Source: DATBLE01 sp963764565 (GTDB lineage Bacteria > Actinomycetota > Thermoleophilia > Gaiellales > Gaiellaceae). Taken from it: a stretch of DNA of 64,000 bases. Position 1 is the stretch's first letter. Each line of letters begins with the position of its first letter. The DNA is taken from NCBI GenBank assembly GCA_963764565.1, contig CAVXTD010000023.1, positions 262,757-326,756 of the forward strand. Direction: 5' to 3'. The translations under genes and the position numbers were made by a program. The notes under the pieces were generated by a model. The model did no database searches. It was not told where the DNA came from and worked only from the letters and a program-made list of their open reading frames with translations. Positions 37,764-47,867 of the stretch are shown piece by piece.

Positions 37764-38699
37764 GTGCCTCGCGGAAGGTCACCTGCGCGCGTGGCGGCGA
37801 TCGGCGCATCGGCCCAGCGGTCGAGCCCGTCCACGCAGTCGGCTCGCGCAAGCGCGGTCGTGCGTCGGCGTGCGGTCGTGGCCGTGCTGACCGTGCTCTC
37901 CCTCGCGCTCGTCACGGTCTACTTCCGCGAATCGGACGGCGGAATCCTGCACAGCTTCCAGTCGACGGGAGCGAGCGTCCTGCGCCCGTTCGAGGTCGCC
38001 GCCGAGCGCGTCGCGCGACCTTTCCGCGACGCGGCCGGCTGGTTCGGTGGCCTGATCGATGCGAAGTCCGAGAACGAGAAGCTGAAGGCGGAGATCGAGC
38101 AGCTCCGGCAGCAGGCGATCCTGAACACGTCGGCCCTACGCGAGAACAGCCAGCTCAAGGCTCTCCTCGACTACCGCGAGAGCCCGCGCTTCCCGAAGGA
38201 CTACCGCTCCGTCGCCGCACGCGTGATCGCCCGCGCTCCCGGCCAGTTCGAGCGGCAGATCGTCGTCTCCGCCGGCAAGAACGACGGCATCTCCAAGCAC
38301 GACGCCGTCGTCACCGCCGACGGTCTCGTCGGCGAGGTGACGAAGGTCGCGAGCAACGTTGCCCAGGTGACGCTCTTGACCGACGAGACCAGCGCCGTCT
38401 CCGCTCTGGACATCCGCACGAACGCCTCTGGTATCGCGCAGCTGGGCAGTTCGGGCTCGTCGCTGGTGGTCGACCGAGTGACCAAGGACCAGGTCGTCAA
38501 CCCCGGCGATGTGGTCGTCACGGCCGGCTGGCGCTCGGGCGACCTGGCGTCGCTCTATCCGCGCGGCATTCCGCTCTGCCTCGTCTCGAGCGTCGGTCAG
38601 GCGGACACGGACCTCTACAAGCAGATCCAGTGCGAACCGTTCGTCAGCTTCGCGACGCTCGAAGCCGTCATCGTGCTCGTCCGCAAGGCGCCGAGTTGA
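37764..38699 (+). CDS. mreC: Rod shape-determining protein MreC
   Basis: A 311-residue scaffold: basic N-terminus, one membrane helix (VVAVLTVLSLALVTVYF), a coiled coil (SENEKLKAEIEQLRQQ) and the two beta-barrel domain (GSSGSSLVVDRVTKDQVV, GDVVVTAG). TACACT at 37748-37753 may give it its own promoter. GTG start leaves about 45 basic residues before the helix; a later start is possible. Overlaps mreD by one base. Confidence 0.92.
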   Translation: MPRGRSPARVAAIGASAQRSSPSTQSARASAVVRRRAVVAVLTVLSLALVTVYFRESDGGILHSFQSTGASVLRPFEVAAERVARPFRDAAGWFGGLIDAKSENEKLKAEIEQLRQQAILNTSALRENSQLKALLDYRESPRFPKDYRSVAARVIARAPGQFERQIVVSAGKNDGISKHDAVVTADGLVGEVTKVASNVAQVTLLTDETSAVSALDIRTNASGIAQLGSSGSSLVVDRVTKDQVVNPGDVVVTAGWRSGDLASLYPRGIPLCLVSSVGQADTDLYKQIQCEPFVSFATLEAVIVLVRKAPS

Positions 38700-39223
38700 T
38701 GCTCTTCGACTGGACAAAGGTCGGCGCGGTCGTCTTCCTGGCCGCGATCCTCCAGGTATCGGTCTTCTCCGCCGTGACGATCCTGAACGGGACGCCCGAT
38801 CTGCTGCTCGTCACGATCATCTGCGTCGCGCTGCTGCGCGGGCCTGTCCTGGGTGCCGCGGCCGGCTTCTGGGGCGGTCTGCTGATCGACACCGCGAACC
38901 TGGAGACGCTCGGCGTCACCTCGCTGCTGCTGCTGTTCGCCGGCTACTGGGCCGGCCGCTACGGCGAGACAACGGGTCACGACCGCTCGCGCGCGCCGTT
39001 CGTCTCGGTCGCTGTGGTCACGATCCTGTACGCGGTCGCGTCGCTTGCCTTCCGCTACGTCCTCGGCGATCCGGCGCCCGCGCGCGCGGTCCTCTGGGGC
39101 ACCCTTTTCCAGGGGATCGCGCTGAACCTGATCCTGACCTGGCCGATGTATGCACTCGCGCGGTTCATGTTCCCGCCGTTCGACCGTCGCGACCGGGTGG
39201 AGAGGATCCACGCGGTTGGCTAG
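38699..39223 (+). CDS. mreD: Rod shape-determining protein MreD
   Basis: A 174-residue polytopic membrane protein with about five helices. LLLVTIICVALLRGPVLGA and AAGFWGGLLIDT are typical MreD features. Works with MreC to link MreB to PBP2 and RodA. ATG shares one base with the mreC stop; its end overlaps mrdA by eight bases. Confidence 0.9.
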   Translation: MLFDWTKVGAVVFLAAILQVSVFSAVTILNGTPDLLLVTIICVALLRGPVLGAAAGFWGGLLIDTANLETLGVTSLLLLFAGYWAGRYGETTGHDRSRAPFVSVAVVTILYAVASLAFRYVLGDPAPARAVLWGTLFQGIALNLILTWPMYALARFMFPPFDRRDRVERIHAVG

Positions 39224-41231
39224 CACCGGCGCACGCGGCGGGCGCTTTCTTCCGCCCGACCCCCGGGTCGAGGAGCCGTACCTCTTCACCCCGAAGATGG
39301 CGCTACGGGTGGCGATCCTCGGCGCAGTTGCTCTCGTCGTCTTCGCCGTGCTCGTCCTTCGGCTCTGGTCGCTCCAGATCCTCTCGGGCACGAAGTACGA
39401 GAACGCGGCCCTGAACAATCAGCTGCGCACCCTCCCCGTCGAGGCGGCACGCGGTCCGATTCTCGACCGCAACGGCAGGACACTCGTCAGGAACGTCGCC
39501 GGGACCGCAGTCGAGGTCTGGCCTGCCGACCTGCCGAGGAAGGGTCGCTACGCCGAGTTGAAGCAGCTGGCAATGGTGCTGAACATGCCGCTGCCTCGCC
39601 TGCTGTCACGCCTCGCGGAGCGGAAGGGCGACGAGCTGACGCCGGTGACGATCCAGGTGGCGGTTCACGAGGAGCAGATCGCCTACCTGGCCGAGCATCG
39701 CCGCGAGTTTCCCGGCGTGCACACCCGGCAGACGTACCTACGGAAATACAACTCGGAGGCGTTGCTGGCGCACGTGCTCGGGTATGTGGGCGAGATCTCG
39801 CCGGCGCAACTGCGTCAGCTCCGCAAGCAGACCTACAGCTGCGGTGGCGATCAGGTCGGCTACGCCGCCGGCGATCGGATCGGCGAGTCCGGGGTCGAGG
39901 CGGCCTTCGACTCGTACCTGCGCGGCTGCGCGGGCGTCACCGAGGTGCACGTCAACTCGCTCGGGACCCGGCTCGGAGCGCCGACGCTCAGCCGGGAACC
40001 GGTCCCCGGCAACGCGATCAGGCTGACGATCGACATCTCGCTTCAGCGTGCGGCCGAGCGTGCGCTCCAGTACGGGATCCGGCTTGCTCACCAGGACAAC
40101 CACTGGCTTGCGAACGGCGGGGCGATCGTCGCGATGAACCCGTCGAACGGCGAGATCCTGGCGATGGCCTCCGCGCCGACCTTCAAGCCGAGCGTCTTCG
40201 TGGGTCGCACCGATCCGAAGAAGCTCGCGCCGCTCCTGAACCCGAAGGTGGCGAAGCAGGACAACTACCCGAGCCTGAACCGGGCGATCGCCGGCCTGTA
40301 CCCGCCCGGCTCGACGTTCAAGCCGGTCACCGCGCTCGCAGCGTTGCAAGAGCGGCTGATCTCGCCCTACCAGACGCTTCAGTGCACACCGAAGTTCGAG
40401 GTGCACGGCCAGGTGTTCAAGAACTGGGATCCGTTCGCCGATGCGCCGATGACGCTTCCCGAGGCACTCGGCGCCTCCTGCGACACGTACTTCTACAACC
40501 TCGGCTACACCTTCTACTCGCTTCCGCCCGACCGCGGGCATCCGCTCCAGGGCTGGGCGAGCCGCTTCGGCTTCGGCGCCCCGACCGGGGTCGACATCGG
40601 GCCGGAGCAAGCCGGGCTCCTGCCGACCCCCGAGTGGCGGCAGTCGGCCTACACGAAGAAGACGGATCCGTGCTGCTGGCAGGTCGACCGGCTCTGGAAG
40701 CCGGGCGACTCGATCCAGCTTGCGATCGGCCAGAAGGACCTGCTCGTCACCCCGCTCCAGATGACGCGCTTCTTCAGCCTGATCGCGAACGGCGGCAAGC
40801 TCGTCAAGCCACATGTCCTCTATGCGATCGACCAGCGCACCTCCGGCCGGCAGTACGCCAACCCGACGCCGCCCGAGGCGAGCGACGTCGACCCCACGGC
40901 TCTCGCCGTCGTCCGCGACGGCCTCTACCGGGCCACCCACGCCTCCTACGGCACCGCCACTGCCGTCTTCGGCAACTTCCCGATCGCCGTCGCCGGCAAG
41001 ACGGGCACCGCCGAGAAGGTCGTTCAGCCGCCCGGCTACGACCGGCCGGTCCTTCAGGACCAGTCGTGGTGGTGCGGCTACGCGCCGGCCGACAAGCCAA
41101 CTCTTGCCGTCTGCGCGCTGATCGAGAACGGCGGCCATGGGGGGACGGCGGCCGCGCCGGCTGCGCTCAAGGTCTTCGAGCACTACTTCCATACCAAGGC
41201 GCCCGCGATCGGGAACATCTACTCCGACTAG
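39216..41231 (+). CDS. mrdA: Penicillin-binding protein 2, elongation transpeptidase
   Basis: A 671-residue class B PBP: cytoplasmic tail, one membrane helix (ALRVAILGAVALVVFAVLVL), the dimerisation/pedestal domain (AARGPILDRNGRTLVRN) and transpeptidase domain. Active-site motifs: Ser in PPGSTFKPVTA (SxxK), SCDTYFYN (SxN position as SCD) and KTGTAEK (KTG). TTG start within the mreD end. Paired with RodA as its glycosyltransferase partner. Two cysteine-rich spots (GCAG, DPCCWQ) are unusual for the family. Confidence 0.95.
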   Translation: MASTGARGGRFLPPDPRVEEPYLFTPKMALRVAILGAVALVVFAVLVLRLWSLQILSGTKYENAALNNQLRTLPVEAARGPILDRNGRTLVRNVAGTAVEVWPADLPRKGRYAELKQLAMVLNMPLPRLLSRLAERKGDELTPVTIQVAVHEEQIAYLAEHRREFPGVHTRQTYLRKYNSEALLAHVLGYVGEISPAQLRQLRKQTYSCGGDQVGYAAGDRIGESGVEAAFDSYLRGCAGVTEVHVNSLGTRLGAPTLSREPVPGNAIRLTIDISLQRAAERALQYGIRLAHQDNHWLANGGAIVAMNPSNGEILAMASAPTFKPSVFVGRTDPKKLAPLLNPKVAKQDNYPSLNRAIAGLYPPGSTFKPVTALAALQERLISPYQTLQCTPKFEVHGQVFKNWDPFADAPMTLPEALGASCDTYFYNLGYTFYSLPPDRGHPLQGWASRFGFGAPTGVDIGPEQAGLLPTPEWRQSAYTKKTDPCCWQVDRLWKPGDSIQLAIGQKDLLVTPLQMTRFFSLIANGGKLVKPHVLYAIDQRTSGRQYANPTPPEASDVDPTALAVVRDGLYRATHASYGTATAVFGNFPIAVAGKTGTAEKVVQPPGYDRPVLQDQSWWCGYAPADKPTLAVCALIENGGHGGTAAAPAALKVFEHYFHTKAPAIGNIYSD

Positions 41232-41240
41232 TGGCGATGC

Positions 41241-42443
41241 ATGGCTGACCTGGTCTACAACGCCAGCTCCAGAGCCCGGGCCAGGGCGCGGCGGCGTGAG
41301 CTGGCACAGGCCGGGCCGCTCCTGGCAAGGCTCGACTGGGTGATGCTGGCGGCCGTAGCCGTGATCGTCGCCTACGGGCTCTGGATGATCGCGGGGATCA
41401 CGCGCCACGACGTGGCGGGGAACCCGCTGTACTTCGTCTACCGGCAGATCGTCTTCGTCGCGGTCGGCTCGGCCGCGCTTCTCGCCGTGATCGTCGTCGA
41501 CCCTGACGTCTACCGGCGATACAAGAAGCAGCTCTACGTCGGCACGCTCCTGCTCTTCGTGGTGGTCTACCTGGCCGGGACGGTCGCGCGCGGGTCGAGG
41601 CGGTGGATCGATCTCGGCTTCTTCCGGTTCCAGCCGTCGGAGTTCGGGAAGCTGCTCGTCCTGCTCGTGCTCGCAGGGTTTCTCGCCGACCGGTTCCGGC
41701 GGGTGGGAGAAGGCCGGATCGTCGCGGCGACGATCGCGCTCGCCCTGCCGCCGCTGGTGCTCGTCTTCGTCCAGCCGGACATCGGCTCGGGGCTCGTGTA
41801 CGTGGCCGCGCTGGCCGCCGCGCTGTTCGTCGCGGGCACGCGCTGGCTCCATCTCGGCGTGCTCGCCGCCGTGGCCGTGCTGCTCGCTCTGACCGTTCTC
41901 TGGTGGCTACCCGCTGCGGGGGTGCCCGTGCTGAAGGGCTATCAGGAGAAACGGCTGACCGGCTTCCTGCACCCGGGCCAGGATCCGCGTGGCGCAAACT
42001 ACAACACGACCCAGTCGATCACCGCGGTCGGCTCGGGCGGCGCGCGAGGCCGGGGCGTCCAGGGTGCGACGCAGACGAAGCTCAACTATCTGCCGGAGCA
42101 CGCGACCGACTTCGCCTTCGCCTCGCTCGCCGAGCAGCGCGGCTTCCTCGGGGCCGGATTCCTGCTGATGCTGTACCTGCTGGTCGTCTGGCGCGGCCTG
42201 AAGGTGGTGGCCGCAGCCCGTGACCCGTTCTCGGCGATCGTCGCCGGCGGCATCGTCTTCGCCTTCCTGTTTCAGGTCTTCGTCAACGTCGGGATGACGA
42301 TCGGGATCGCGCCGGTGACCGGCATCCCCTTGCCGATGATCAGCGTCGGCGGCTCGTCGATGGTGGCGAACCTGCTCGCGATCGGGGTGCTCCAGGCGAT
42401 CCACGCGCGGGGGCGTGGACGGCGGCGGCTGGCACCGTGGTGA
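41241..42443 (+). CDS. rodA: Rod shape-determining peptidoglycan glycosyltransferase RodA
   Basis: A 400-residue SEDS-family polymerase with about ten helices. Signature GARGRGVQGATQTKLNYLPEHATDFAF and FINVGMTIGIAPVTGIPLPM-like segment (here VFVNVGMTIG, PVTGIPLPMIS), and DIGSGLVYVAALAAALF. It polymerises glycan strands with PBP2. Ten bases after mrdA; its stop overlaps the next GTG (GTGA). Confidence 0.95.
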   Translation: MADLVYNASSRARARARRRELAQAGPLLARLDWVMLAAVAVIVAYGLWMIAGITRHDVAGNPLYFVYRQIVFVAVGSAALLAVIVVDPDVYRRYKKQLYVGTLLLFVVVYLAGTVARGSRRWIDLGFFRFQPSEFGKLLVLLVLAGFLADRFRRVGEGRIVAATIALALPPLVLVFVQPDIGSGLVYVAALAAALFVAGTRWLHLGVLAAVAVLLALTVLWWLPAAGVPVLKGYQEKRLTGFLHPGQDPRGANYNTTQSITAVGSGGARGRGVQGATQTKLNYLPEHATDFAFASLAEQRGFLGAGFLLMLYLLVVWRGLKVVAAARDPFSAIVAGGIVFAFLFQVFVNVGMTIGIAPVTGIPLPMISVGGSSMVANLLAIGVLQAIHARGRGRRRLAPW

Positions 42444-43273
42444 GGACGCCCGCATCGCCGCTGCCCCTCAAACCCGGCGCGGTCCTGGGCCTCCTCAAGG
42501 AACTGCGCGCGTCCGCGGCGCGCGACCAACCGCTGAACGTCTCGGGCGCCCGCGGGCTCGTGCCTGCGCTCGCGCGGGAGCTGACGCGGGGTGGCGTCGC
42601 ATCGGCCGTGTGGGAACACGGCCCGATCGAAGGCGCCTCCGCACTGGTCCACGTGCTCGCCGGGGCGCCGGACGCAGAGGACGAGCAGTTGTTGAAGCGC
42701 GCAGCCGGGGCGCGGCTCCCGATCGTCGTCGTCGCCACCGGCCCGTTTCGCGACCACGTGCCGTACGTCCTGGAGGAGAACGTCGTCCGAGTCGGGAGCG
42801 GCACCGGGTTCCCGGTCGAGGAGATCGCCCGGCGGCTCGCGCGGATCCTCGGCGAGGCTGCGACGCCGCTGGCGGCCCGCCTGCCGGTGCTCCGCCGGGC
42901 GGTCTGCGACGAGCTGATCCGGAGGGTCTCGCGCCAGAACGGTCTCGTCGGCGTCGCCGTCTTCGTCCCCGGGGCGGACCTGCCCGTGCTGACGCTGAAC
43001 CAAGTGCGCCTCGTCCTCAGGATCGCCGACGCCTACGGGTTCGAGATCGACCGTGAGCGACTGCCGGAGGTGCTCGGCGTCGTCGGTTCCGGGCTCGGCT
43101 TCCGGGCGATCGCGCGTCGCGCGCTCGAGGTTGTGCCGGTGGTCGGGTGGGCACTGAAGGGTGCGGTCGCCTATACCGCCACGCGCACGCTCGGCGAGGC
43201 GGCGGTGCGCTACTTCGAGCGTCGCGCGCCGGTCACGCGGGTCGCCGGCGCCCGGACCTTGTTCCCCCGCTAG
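42440..43273 (+). CDS. DUF697/YcjF-like protein in the elongation operon
   Basis: A 277-residue protein. The C-terminal half has GLVGVAVFVPGADLPVLTLN and QVRLVLRIADAYGFE, then GLGFRAIARRALEVVPVVGW, typical of DUF697 membrane-associated domains often attached to small GTPases. The N-terminal half (LLKELRASAARDQPLNVSGARGL, VHVLAG, IVVVATGP) resembles a degenerate GTPase-like domain without a P-loop. GTG 42440 overlaps rodA. Function unknown; the context suggests the cell envelope. Confidence 0.75.
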   Translation: MRTPASPLPLKPGAVLGLLKELRASAARDQPLNVSGARGLVPALARELTRGGVASAVWEHGPIEGASALVHVLAGAPDAEDEQLLKRAAGARLPIVVVATGPFRDHVPYVLEENVVRVGSGTGFPVEEIARRLARILGEAATPLAARLPVLRRAVCDELIRRVSRQNGLVGVAVFVPGADLPVLTLNQVRLVLRIADAYGFEIDRERLPEVLGVVGSGLGFRAIARRALEVVPVVGWALKGAVAYTATRTLGEAAVRYFERRAPVTRVAGARTLFPR

Positions 43274-43346
43274 CCGCGCCTCGACCGGGCTCCGTCCGAT
43301 GCAGGACCTAGCATCGCGGCCGTGAGAGACCGGAAGGGGGCCGACA

Positions 43347-43538
43347 GTGGACAAGCTTGAGGCTGAGGAGCTGCTCATGATCGAGGAGGCCGACGCCTGG
43401 TTCGAATACCTCGAGTCGACACGGAACCAGTCGGAGACGCGCTACCGCGAGGTCGAGCCGTGGGCGTGGGCGCGGCTGCACCAGCGGCTCCGCGCGATTC
43501 GCACCCGCAAGGCCAGGCTCAGGCCCGCCGCTGCGTAA
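43347..43538 (+). CDS. Small charged protein
   Basis: A 63-residue protein with GTG start, very rich in Glu and Arg (MDKLEAEELLMIEEADAWFEYLE). It looks like two amphipathic helices, the second basic (RLHQRLRAIRTRKARLRP). A GGAAGGGGG stretch lies about ten bases upstream. No family recognised. Between the DUF697 and ribonuclease genes. Confidence 0.6.
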   Translation: MDKLEAEELLMIEEADAWFEYLESTRNQSETRYREVEPWAWARLHQRLRAIRTRKARLRPAAA

Positions 43539-43678
43539 GGCCCTCGGGCGGCGGCCTGGGCTGCTGATACCCTGGGGAGCGAGGCACATGCCGAGCTCTT
43601 ACACCATCAACCAGCTGCGCGCCGGCGCCCCGCATCCGCGGGCGACGCCCGTGCGCGCGCACGATAAGGAGAATTCAT

Positions 43679-46477
43679 TTGTCCCTGCCATGGTTTCGCA
43701 GGAAGAAGCACGATGCACAGGAACAGACAGCCGGTCGCAGTACTGACGTCAGCCGGCGCACCCGCGCCGGCTGCGGTCGTAGCTCCGAGTAGGCCGGACG
43801 AGGCCGCGGCGCCCACGGAGGGCGATGCGGCGAAGAAGAGACGCCGTCGGGGGAGCCGCGGCGGCAAGAACAGACGAAAGCCCGCAGGGACGGCCGCCGA
43901 GGCATCGGTGGTGACGTCGCCGACGACCCCTGCCGCAAGGCAGCCCAAGCCGCGGACGTCCAGGGCGGCGAAGCCGGGCGAGCCGAAAGACCCCGCCGAC
44001 CGGCGCAGCCGTTCGTCCACTCGGCGCCGCCAGGCACCGCGCCGGGCCCCACTTCCCGCCGCGAAGCGCGAGCTGCTCGTCTCGGTCGACGTGACCGAGA
44101 AGCGGGTCGCGGTCCTCGAGGACGATCGCGTCGCCGAGGTCTACCTCGAGCGCCCGGAGCGCCGCTCGATCGCGGGGAACATCTACAAGGGCGTCGTCGA
44201 CAACGTCCTCCCGGGGATGGAGGCGGCGTTCGTCGAGATCGGTCTCGAGAAGAACGGCTTCCTGTTCGTCGACGAGATCGTCGGCCCCGAGCTGGAGGGG
44301 AAGCGGCCGCGCGGTCGCCGGATCACCGACCTGATCAGCCGGGGCGAGGAGGTGCTCGTCCAGGCGGTGAAGGATCCGATGAAGACGAAGGGCGCACGCC
44401 TGACGACCGACATCTCGCTGCCGGGCCGCTTCGTCGTCTACGTCCCCAGCGGCGAGGGGCTCGGGGTCTCCCGCCGGCTGGAGGAGGACGAGCGCACGCG
44501 GCTCCGCGAGATCGTCAAGGGAATCGCGCCCAAGCAGGGCGGCGTGATCATCCGCACCGCCGCCGAGGGCGCATCCGCCGAGGACGTCCAGCTCGACCTC
44601 GACTTCCTGATCAAGCTCTGGAAGCAGATCCAGGCGCGCGCGAAGGAGTCCAAGGCGCCGACGCTGCTCTTCGAGGAGGCGGAGCTGCCGCTGCGGGTGA
44701 CGCGCGATCTCTTCACCGGCGACTTCGAGCGGGCGCTCGTCGACGACGATCTCACGCTCAAGCGCATCCAGGGCTACCTGAAGAAGACCTCGCCGCACAT
44801 GGCCGAGCGCGTCTCCCGTTACCGCGAGAAGGAGCCGCTGTTCGAGGCCTACGGCGTCGATGCGGAGATCCGCTCGACGCTCTCGCGGCGGGTCGACCTG
44901 CCCTCGGGCGGCTACCTGATCTTCGACTACGCCGAGGCGTTCACCGTGATCGACGTCAATACGGGCCGCTTCGTCGGCTCGCGCTCGAAGACGTCCGGCG
45001 CCCGGCTCGAGGACACGGTGACGAAGAACAACCTCGAGGCGGTCAAGGAGGTCGTCCGGCAGCTTCGGTTGCGCGACATCGGCGGGATCATCGTCATCGA
45101 CTTCATCGACATGGCGAACCCGAAGAACCGGGCGTCCGTCGAGGAGGCTCTCCAGCAGGAGCTCGAGCGCGACCGGACCAAGACCTACGTCGTCGAGATC
45201 TCGCCGCTCGGGCTCGTCGAGATGACCCGGCAGAACGTCACCGACGGGCCGCGCGAGATCCTCACCCGCAAGTGCCCGACCTGCTCCGGCGAAGGCGTCG
45301 TCGTCTCGGAGGCGACGGCGGTGGTCGACGCCGAGCGGCGGCTCAGGGCGCTTGCGGGCTCGAAGCCGCGCACGAAGGCGTTCAAGGTCGAGCTGAACGC
45401 GCACGTCGCCGAGCTGCTGATCGGGCCGGGCGCCACGAGGCTCGAGGAGATCGAGGCGCTGACCAAGCGCCGCTTCTTCATCCAGCCCAAGGACGGGGTG
45501 TCGCACGACCACTTCACGGTGCTGGAGGAGGGCACGGTCGAGAAGCTCGCTCCCGCCGGCGCGCCGGTCACCGAGGGGCAGTCGCTCGAGCTGAAGCTGG
45601 TCGAGGTCGGCCGCCACGACGCAGCCGCCGGGATCGGCAAGCTCGACGGATGGTCGATCGCAGTCGGCGGTGCGGCCAAGCTCGTCGGCAAGAAGGTGAA
45701 CGTCCGGGTCGAGCGCGTGCTCGACGGGATCGCCTATGCCACGCTCGCCGACGGGCAGCCCGATGCGCCGCCCGCGCCGATCACGGCCGAGGCGCAGGCG
45801 GAGAAGCCCACGCGTGCCTCGCGGGCCAAGAAGCCCGAGCCGACGGCCGAGGCGGTCGAGCTCGAGCAGGAAGCCGAGCCGCCGGTCGCGGTCGCCGCGG
45901 CGGAAGAGGACGATGCGCCGGCCGAGGAAGAAGCCATGGAGGTCGGCGCCGTCGCTGGGGAGCCGGTCGCTGGGGTGCCGCCGAAGAAGCGGACCCGCCG
46001 CGGCTCGCGCGGCGGTCGCGGCCGCAAGAAGACACCTGCCGCTACGCCGGTGAGGCGACCGGCGATGCTCTCGGGACACACGTCCCGACGATGCCGGATT
46101 CGGCCGTCCCGGCCGAAGCGGCGACGCCGGCACCGGATGAGCAGATCGAGGGCTCGGACGGCGCCGCGCCGGTGCGCAAGAAGACGCGGCGTGGATCGCG
46201 CGGCGGGCGGGGCCGGAAGAAGCCTGTGGCAGTGGTAACGAACGGTCAGGGCGAGGACCCGGCGGCCCTGCCGCCACCCGCCGAGTTGTCTCCGCCCGGG
46301 CCGACGATCCACGTCCCCGAGGCCGATCTCGGCGAGGGCGACCGTGAGGTGTCGGCGAACGGCGACGCGGCTGCCGCACCGCGCAAGAAGACTCGGAGAG
46401 GGTCGCGCGGCGGGCGTCGCCGGCGCAAGCCGGCAGGCGCAGCGGTCGAGACTCCGGTCGAGTCAGACGAGGGTTAG
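43679..46477 (+). CDS. rne: Ribonuclease E/G, two apparent frameshifts
   Basis: RNA-processing endoribonuclease. From TTG 43679, after an AAGGAG site, the start reads SLPWFRRKKHDAQEQ. The frame must shift +1 between about 43700 and 43745 to reach the body; the first ATG in the body frame is 43713. S1 and catalytic core: GNIYKGVVDNVLPGMEAAFV, FDYAEAFTVIDVNTGRFVGS (catalytic Asp), IVIDFIDMANPKNR (second Asp) and the zinc link RKCPTCSGEG. Basic KKRRRRGSRGGKNRRK-type blocks lie before the core and are repeated at the C-terminus (KKTRRGSRGGRGRKK). A base is missing near 46040; the restored frame ends at 46477. About 930 residues. Could also be called rng. Confidence 0.88.
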
Positions 46478-47127
46478 AACCTGGCTCAGCGAGGAGACGC
46501 GCGGACCGTCCCAGCCGATCGTCCCCTCGTGCTCCCACTCGTCGTCTGGCACGCGGATCAGGATCGGGCTCATCCCCACGGCGGCTGCGCCCTGGAGCTC
46601 GCGGTAGGCGCCGTCGCCGACGAACACCGAATCGGCCGGCGCGACCCCGAGCAGTTCCGCCATCCGCTCGTAGATCCGCCGGTCCGGCTTCATCATCCGC
46701 TCGTCGGCCGAGAAGAGGACGGCGTCGAACAGGTCGCGAAGGCGCTCTCCGCCCAGAGCCCGGAGACCTCACTGGTGGCGTTGCTGATCATCCCGAGGCG
46801 AAGGCCCCGGCCTCGTAGCTCGCCGAGAGTCTTCTCGGCATCCGGCCGGGGGACGAGGATCCGCTGGAGGCGCTCGGCGCGATACGCGAGCGCATTCGCG
46901 AGCTTGGTGGCGTCGGAGAGCCCGAGCTCTGTCGACACCGACTCGAACCACGCTTCGATCGGCCCGGTGTAACGCGCGATGTCGTGCTCGCGCCAGAGTG
47001 CTTGGAGCCGATTGGGGTCGGCGCCGAGCAGCGTCGCGGTCTCGACGAGCATCTCCGCCTGCGTCGCGGGCGGTGCGTCGTCGATCAGCGTGCCGAAGAG
47101 GTCGAAGATCACAGCGCGCGCGGGCAT
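46463..47127 (-). CDS. HAD-superfamily hydrolase, frameshifted
   Basis: About 222 residues. Motif I VIFDLFGTLID, motif II GMISNATSE, then after a missing base near 46737 the frame continues RDLFDAVLFSADERMMKPD (motif III Lys) and DSVFVGDGAYREL (motif IV). It is a phosphatase of the HAD-IA group, substrate unknown. ATG 47127. Its 3' end overlaps the end of the ribonuclease gene by 15 bases. Confidence 0.82.
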
Positions 47128-47132
47128 TCGGC

Positions 47133-47164
47133 TAGAATGCCTGCTCCGCGGGCGCTGCCCGCGG
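47133..47164 (+). promoter_or_regulatory. Promoter -10 box and leader hairpin of rplU-rpmA-obg
   Basis: TAGAAT at 47133-47138 is a good -10 box. The mRNA would then begin just before a strong hairpin: CCGCGGGC (47146-47153), loop GCT, GCCCGCGG (47157-47164). It ends five bases before the rplU ATG, where a ribosome-binding site should be, and no Shine-Dalgarno is visible. Candidate autoregulatory leader of ribosomal protein L21. Confidence 0.5.
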
Positions 47165-47169
47165 TTCCT

Positions 47170-47610
47170 ATGACCTACGCAATCGTCAAGCTCGGCGGCA
47201 AGCAATACCGCGTCCAGGAGGGCGAGAAGCTGCTCGTGGACCGGCTCGCCGTGGCCACGGAAGAGACGTTTCACCCGGAGGTGCTGTTCGTCGGCGGCGA
47301 CGGCCAGGCCGAGCTGGCGCCGGAAGGCGTCCAGGTGACGGCGAAGGTCGTCGGCCACGTGCTCGGCAAGAAGATCCTGGTCGGCAAGTACAAGAAGCGA
47401 ACCGGCTACAAGCGGCACAACGGCTTCCGCGCCAGGCTCTCGCAGATCCAGATCGAGGCGATCGGCGCGCGGAAGGGCACGGCTTCGCGTGCCGCGAAGC
47501 CTAAGGAGCCTGCCGCCGAGGAGAGGCCTGAGTCTGCTCCGCAACCGAGTGCGGCGAAGCCGAAAGCGGCCGCTGCGAAGAAGACGGCCGCGAAGGAGAA
47601 GGCGGAGTAA
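47170..47610 (+). CDS. rplU: 50S ribosomal protein L21 with C-terminal extension
   Basis: A 146-residue protein. Residues 1-103 are a standard L21 (MTYAIVKLGGKQYRVQEGEK, VGKYKKRTGYKRHNGFRARL). The last 43 residues are a low-complexity Ala/Lys/Glu/Pro tail (AAKPKAAAAKKTAAKEKAE), seen in some actinobacterial L21 proteins. One-base overlap with rpmA. Confidence 0.96.
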   Translation: MTYAIVKLGGKQYRVQEGEKLLVDRLAVATEETFHPEVLFVGGDGQAELAPEGVQVTAKVVGHVLGKKILVGKYKKRTGYKRHNGFRARLSQIQIEAIGARKGTASRAAKPKEPAAEERPESAPQPSAAKPKAAAAKKTAAKEKAE

Positions 47611-47858
47611 TGGCACACAAGAAGGGACTCGGTTCCTCGCGCAACGGGCGCGACTCGAAGCCGAAGATGCTCGGCGTGAAGATCTTCGCCGGTCAGACGG
47701 TCAAGGCCGGGATGATCCTGGTTCGCCAGCGAGGAACACGGTTCCGGCCCGGCTCGGGCGCCGGCATCGGTCGCGACGACACGATCTTCGCCACCCAGGA
47801 CGGTCGCGTCGAGTTTCAGACCAGCGGCGAGCGCCGCACCGTCTCGGTCGTCGAGTAA
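47610..47858 (+). CDS. rpmA: 50S ribosomal protein L27
   Basis: An 82-residue protein: MAHKKGLGSSRNGRDSKPK, ILVRQRGTRFRPG and DDTIFATQDGRVEF. The N-terminus reaches the peptidyl-transferase centre and has no cleavable extension, unlike Firmicutes. Ten bases before obg. Confidence 0.97.
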   Translation: MAHKKGLGSSRNGRDSKPKMLGVKIFAGQTVKAGMILVRQRGTRFRPGSGAGIGRDDTIFATQDGRVEFQTSGERRTVSVVE

Positions 47859-47867
47859 CCGCACTCG

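Noticed and set aside
43588..43745. A short frame before the ribonuclease gene starting MPSSYTINQLRAG
   Set aside because: It overlaps the better supported TTG start of the ribonuclease, has no ribosome site and no convincing composition.
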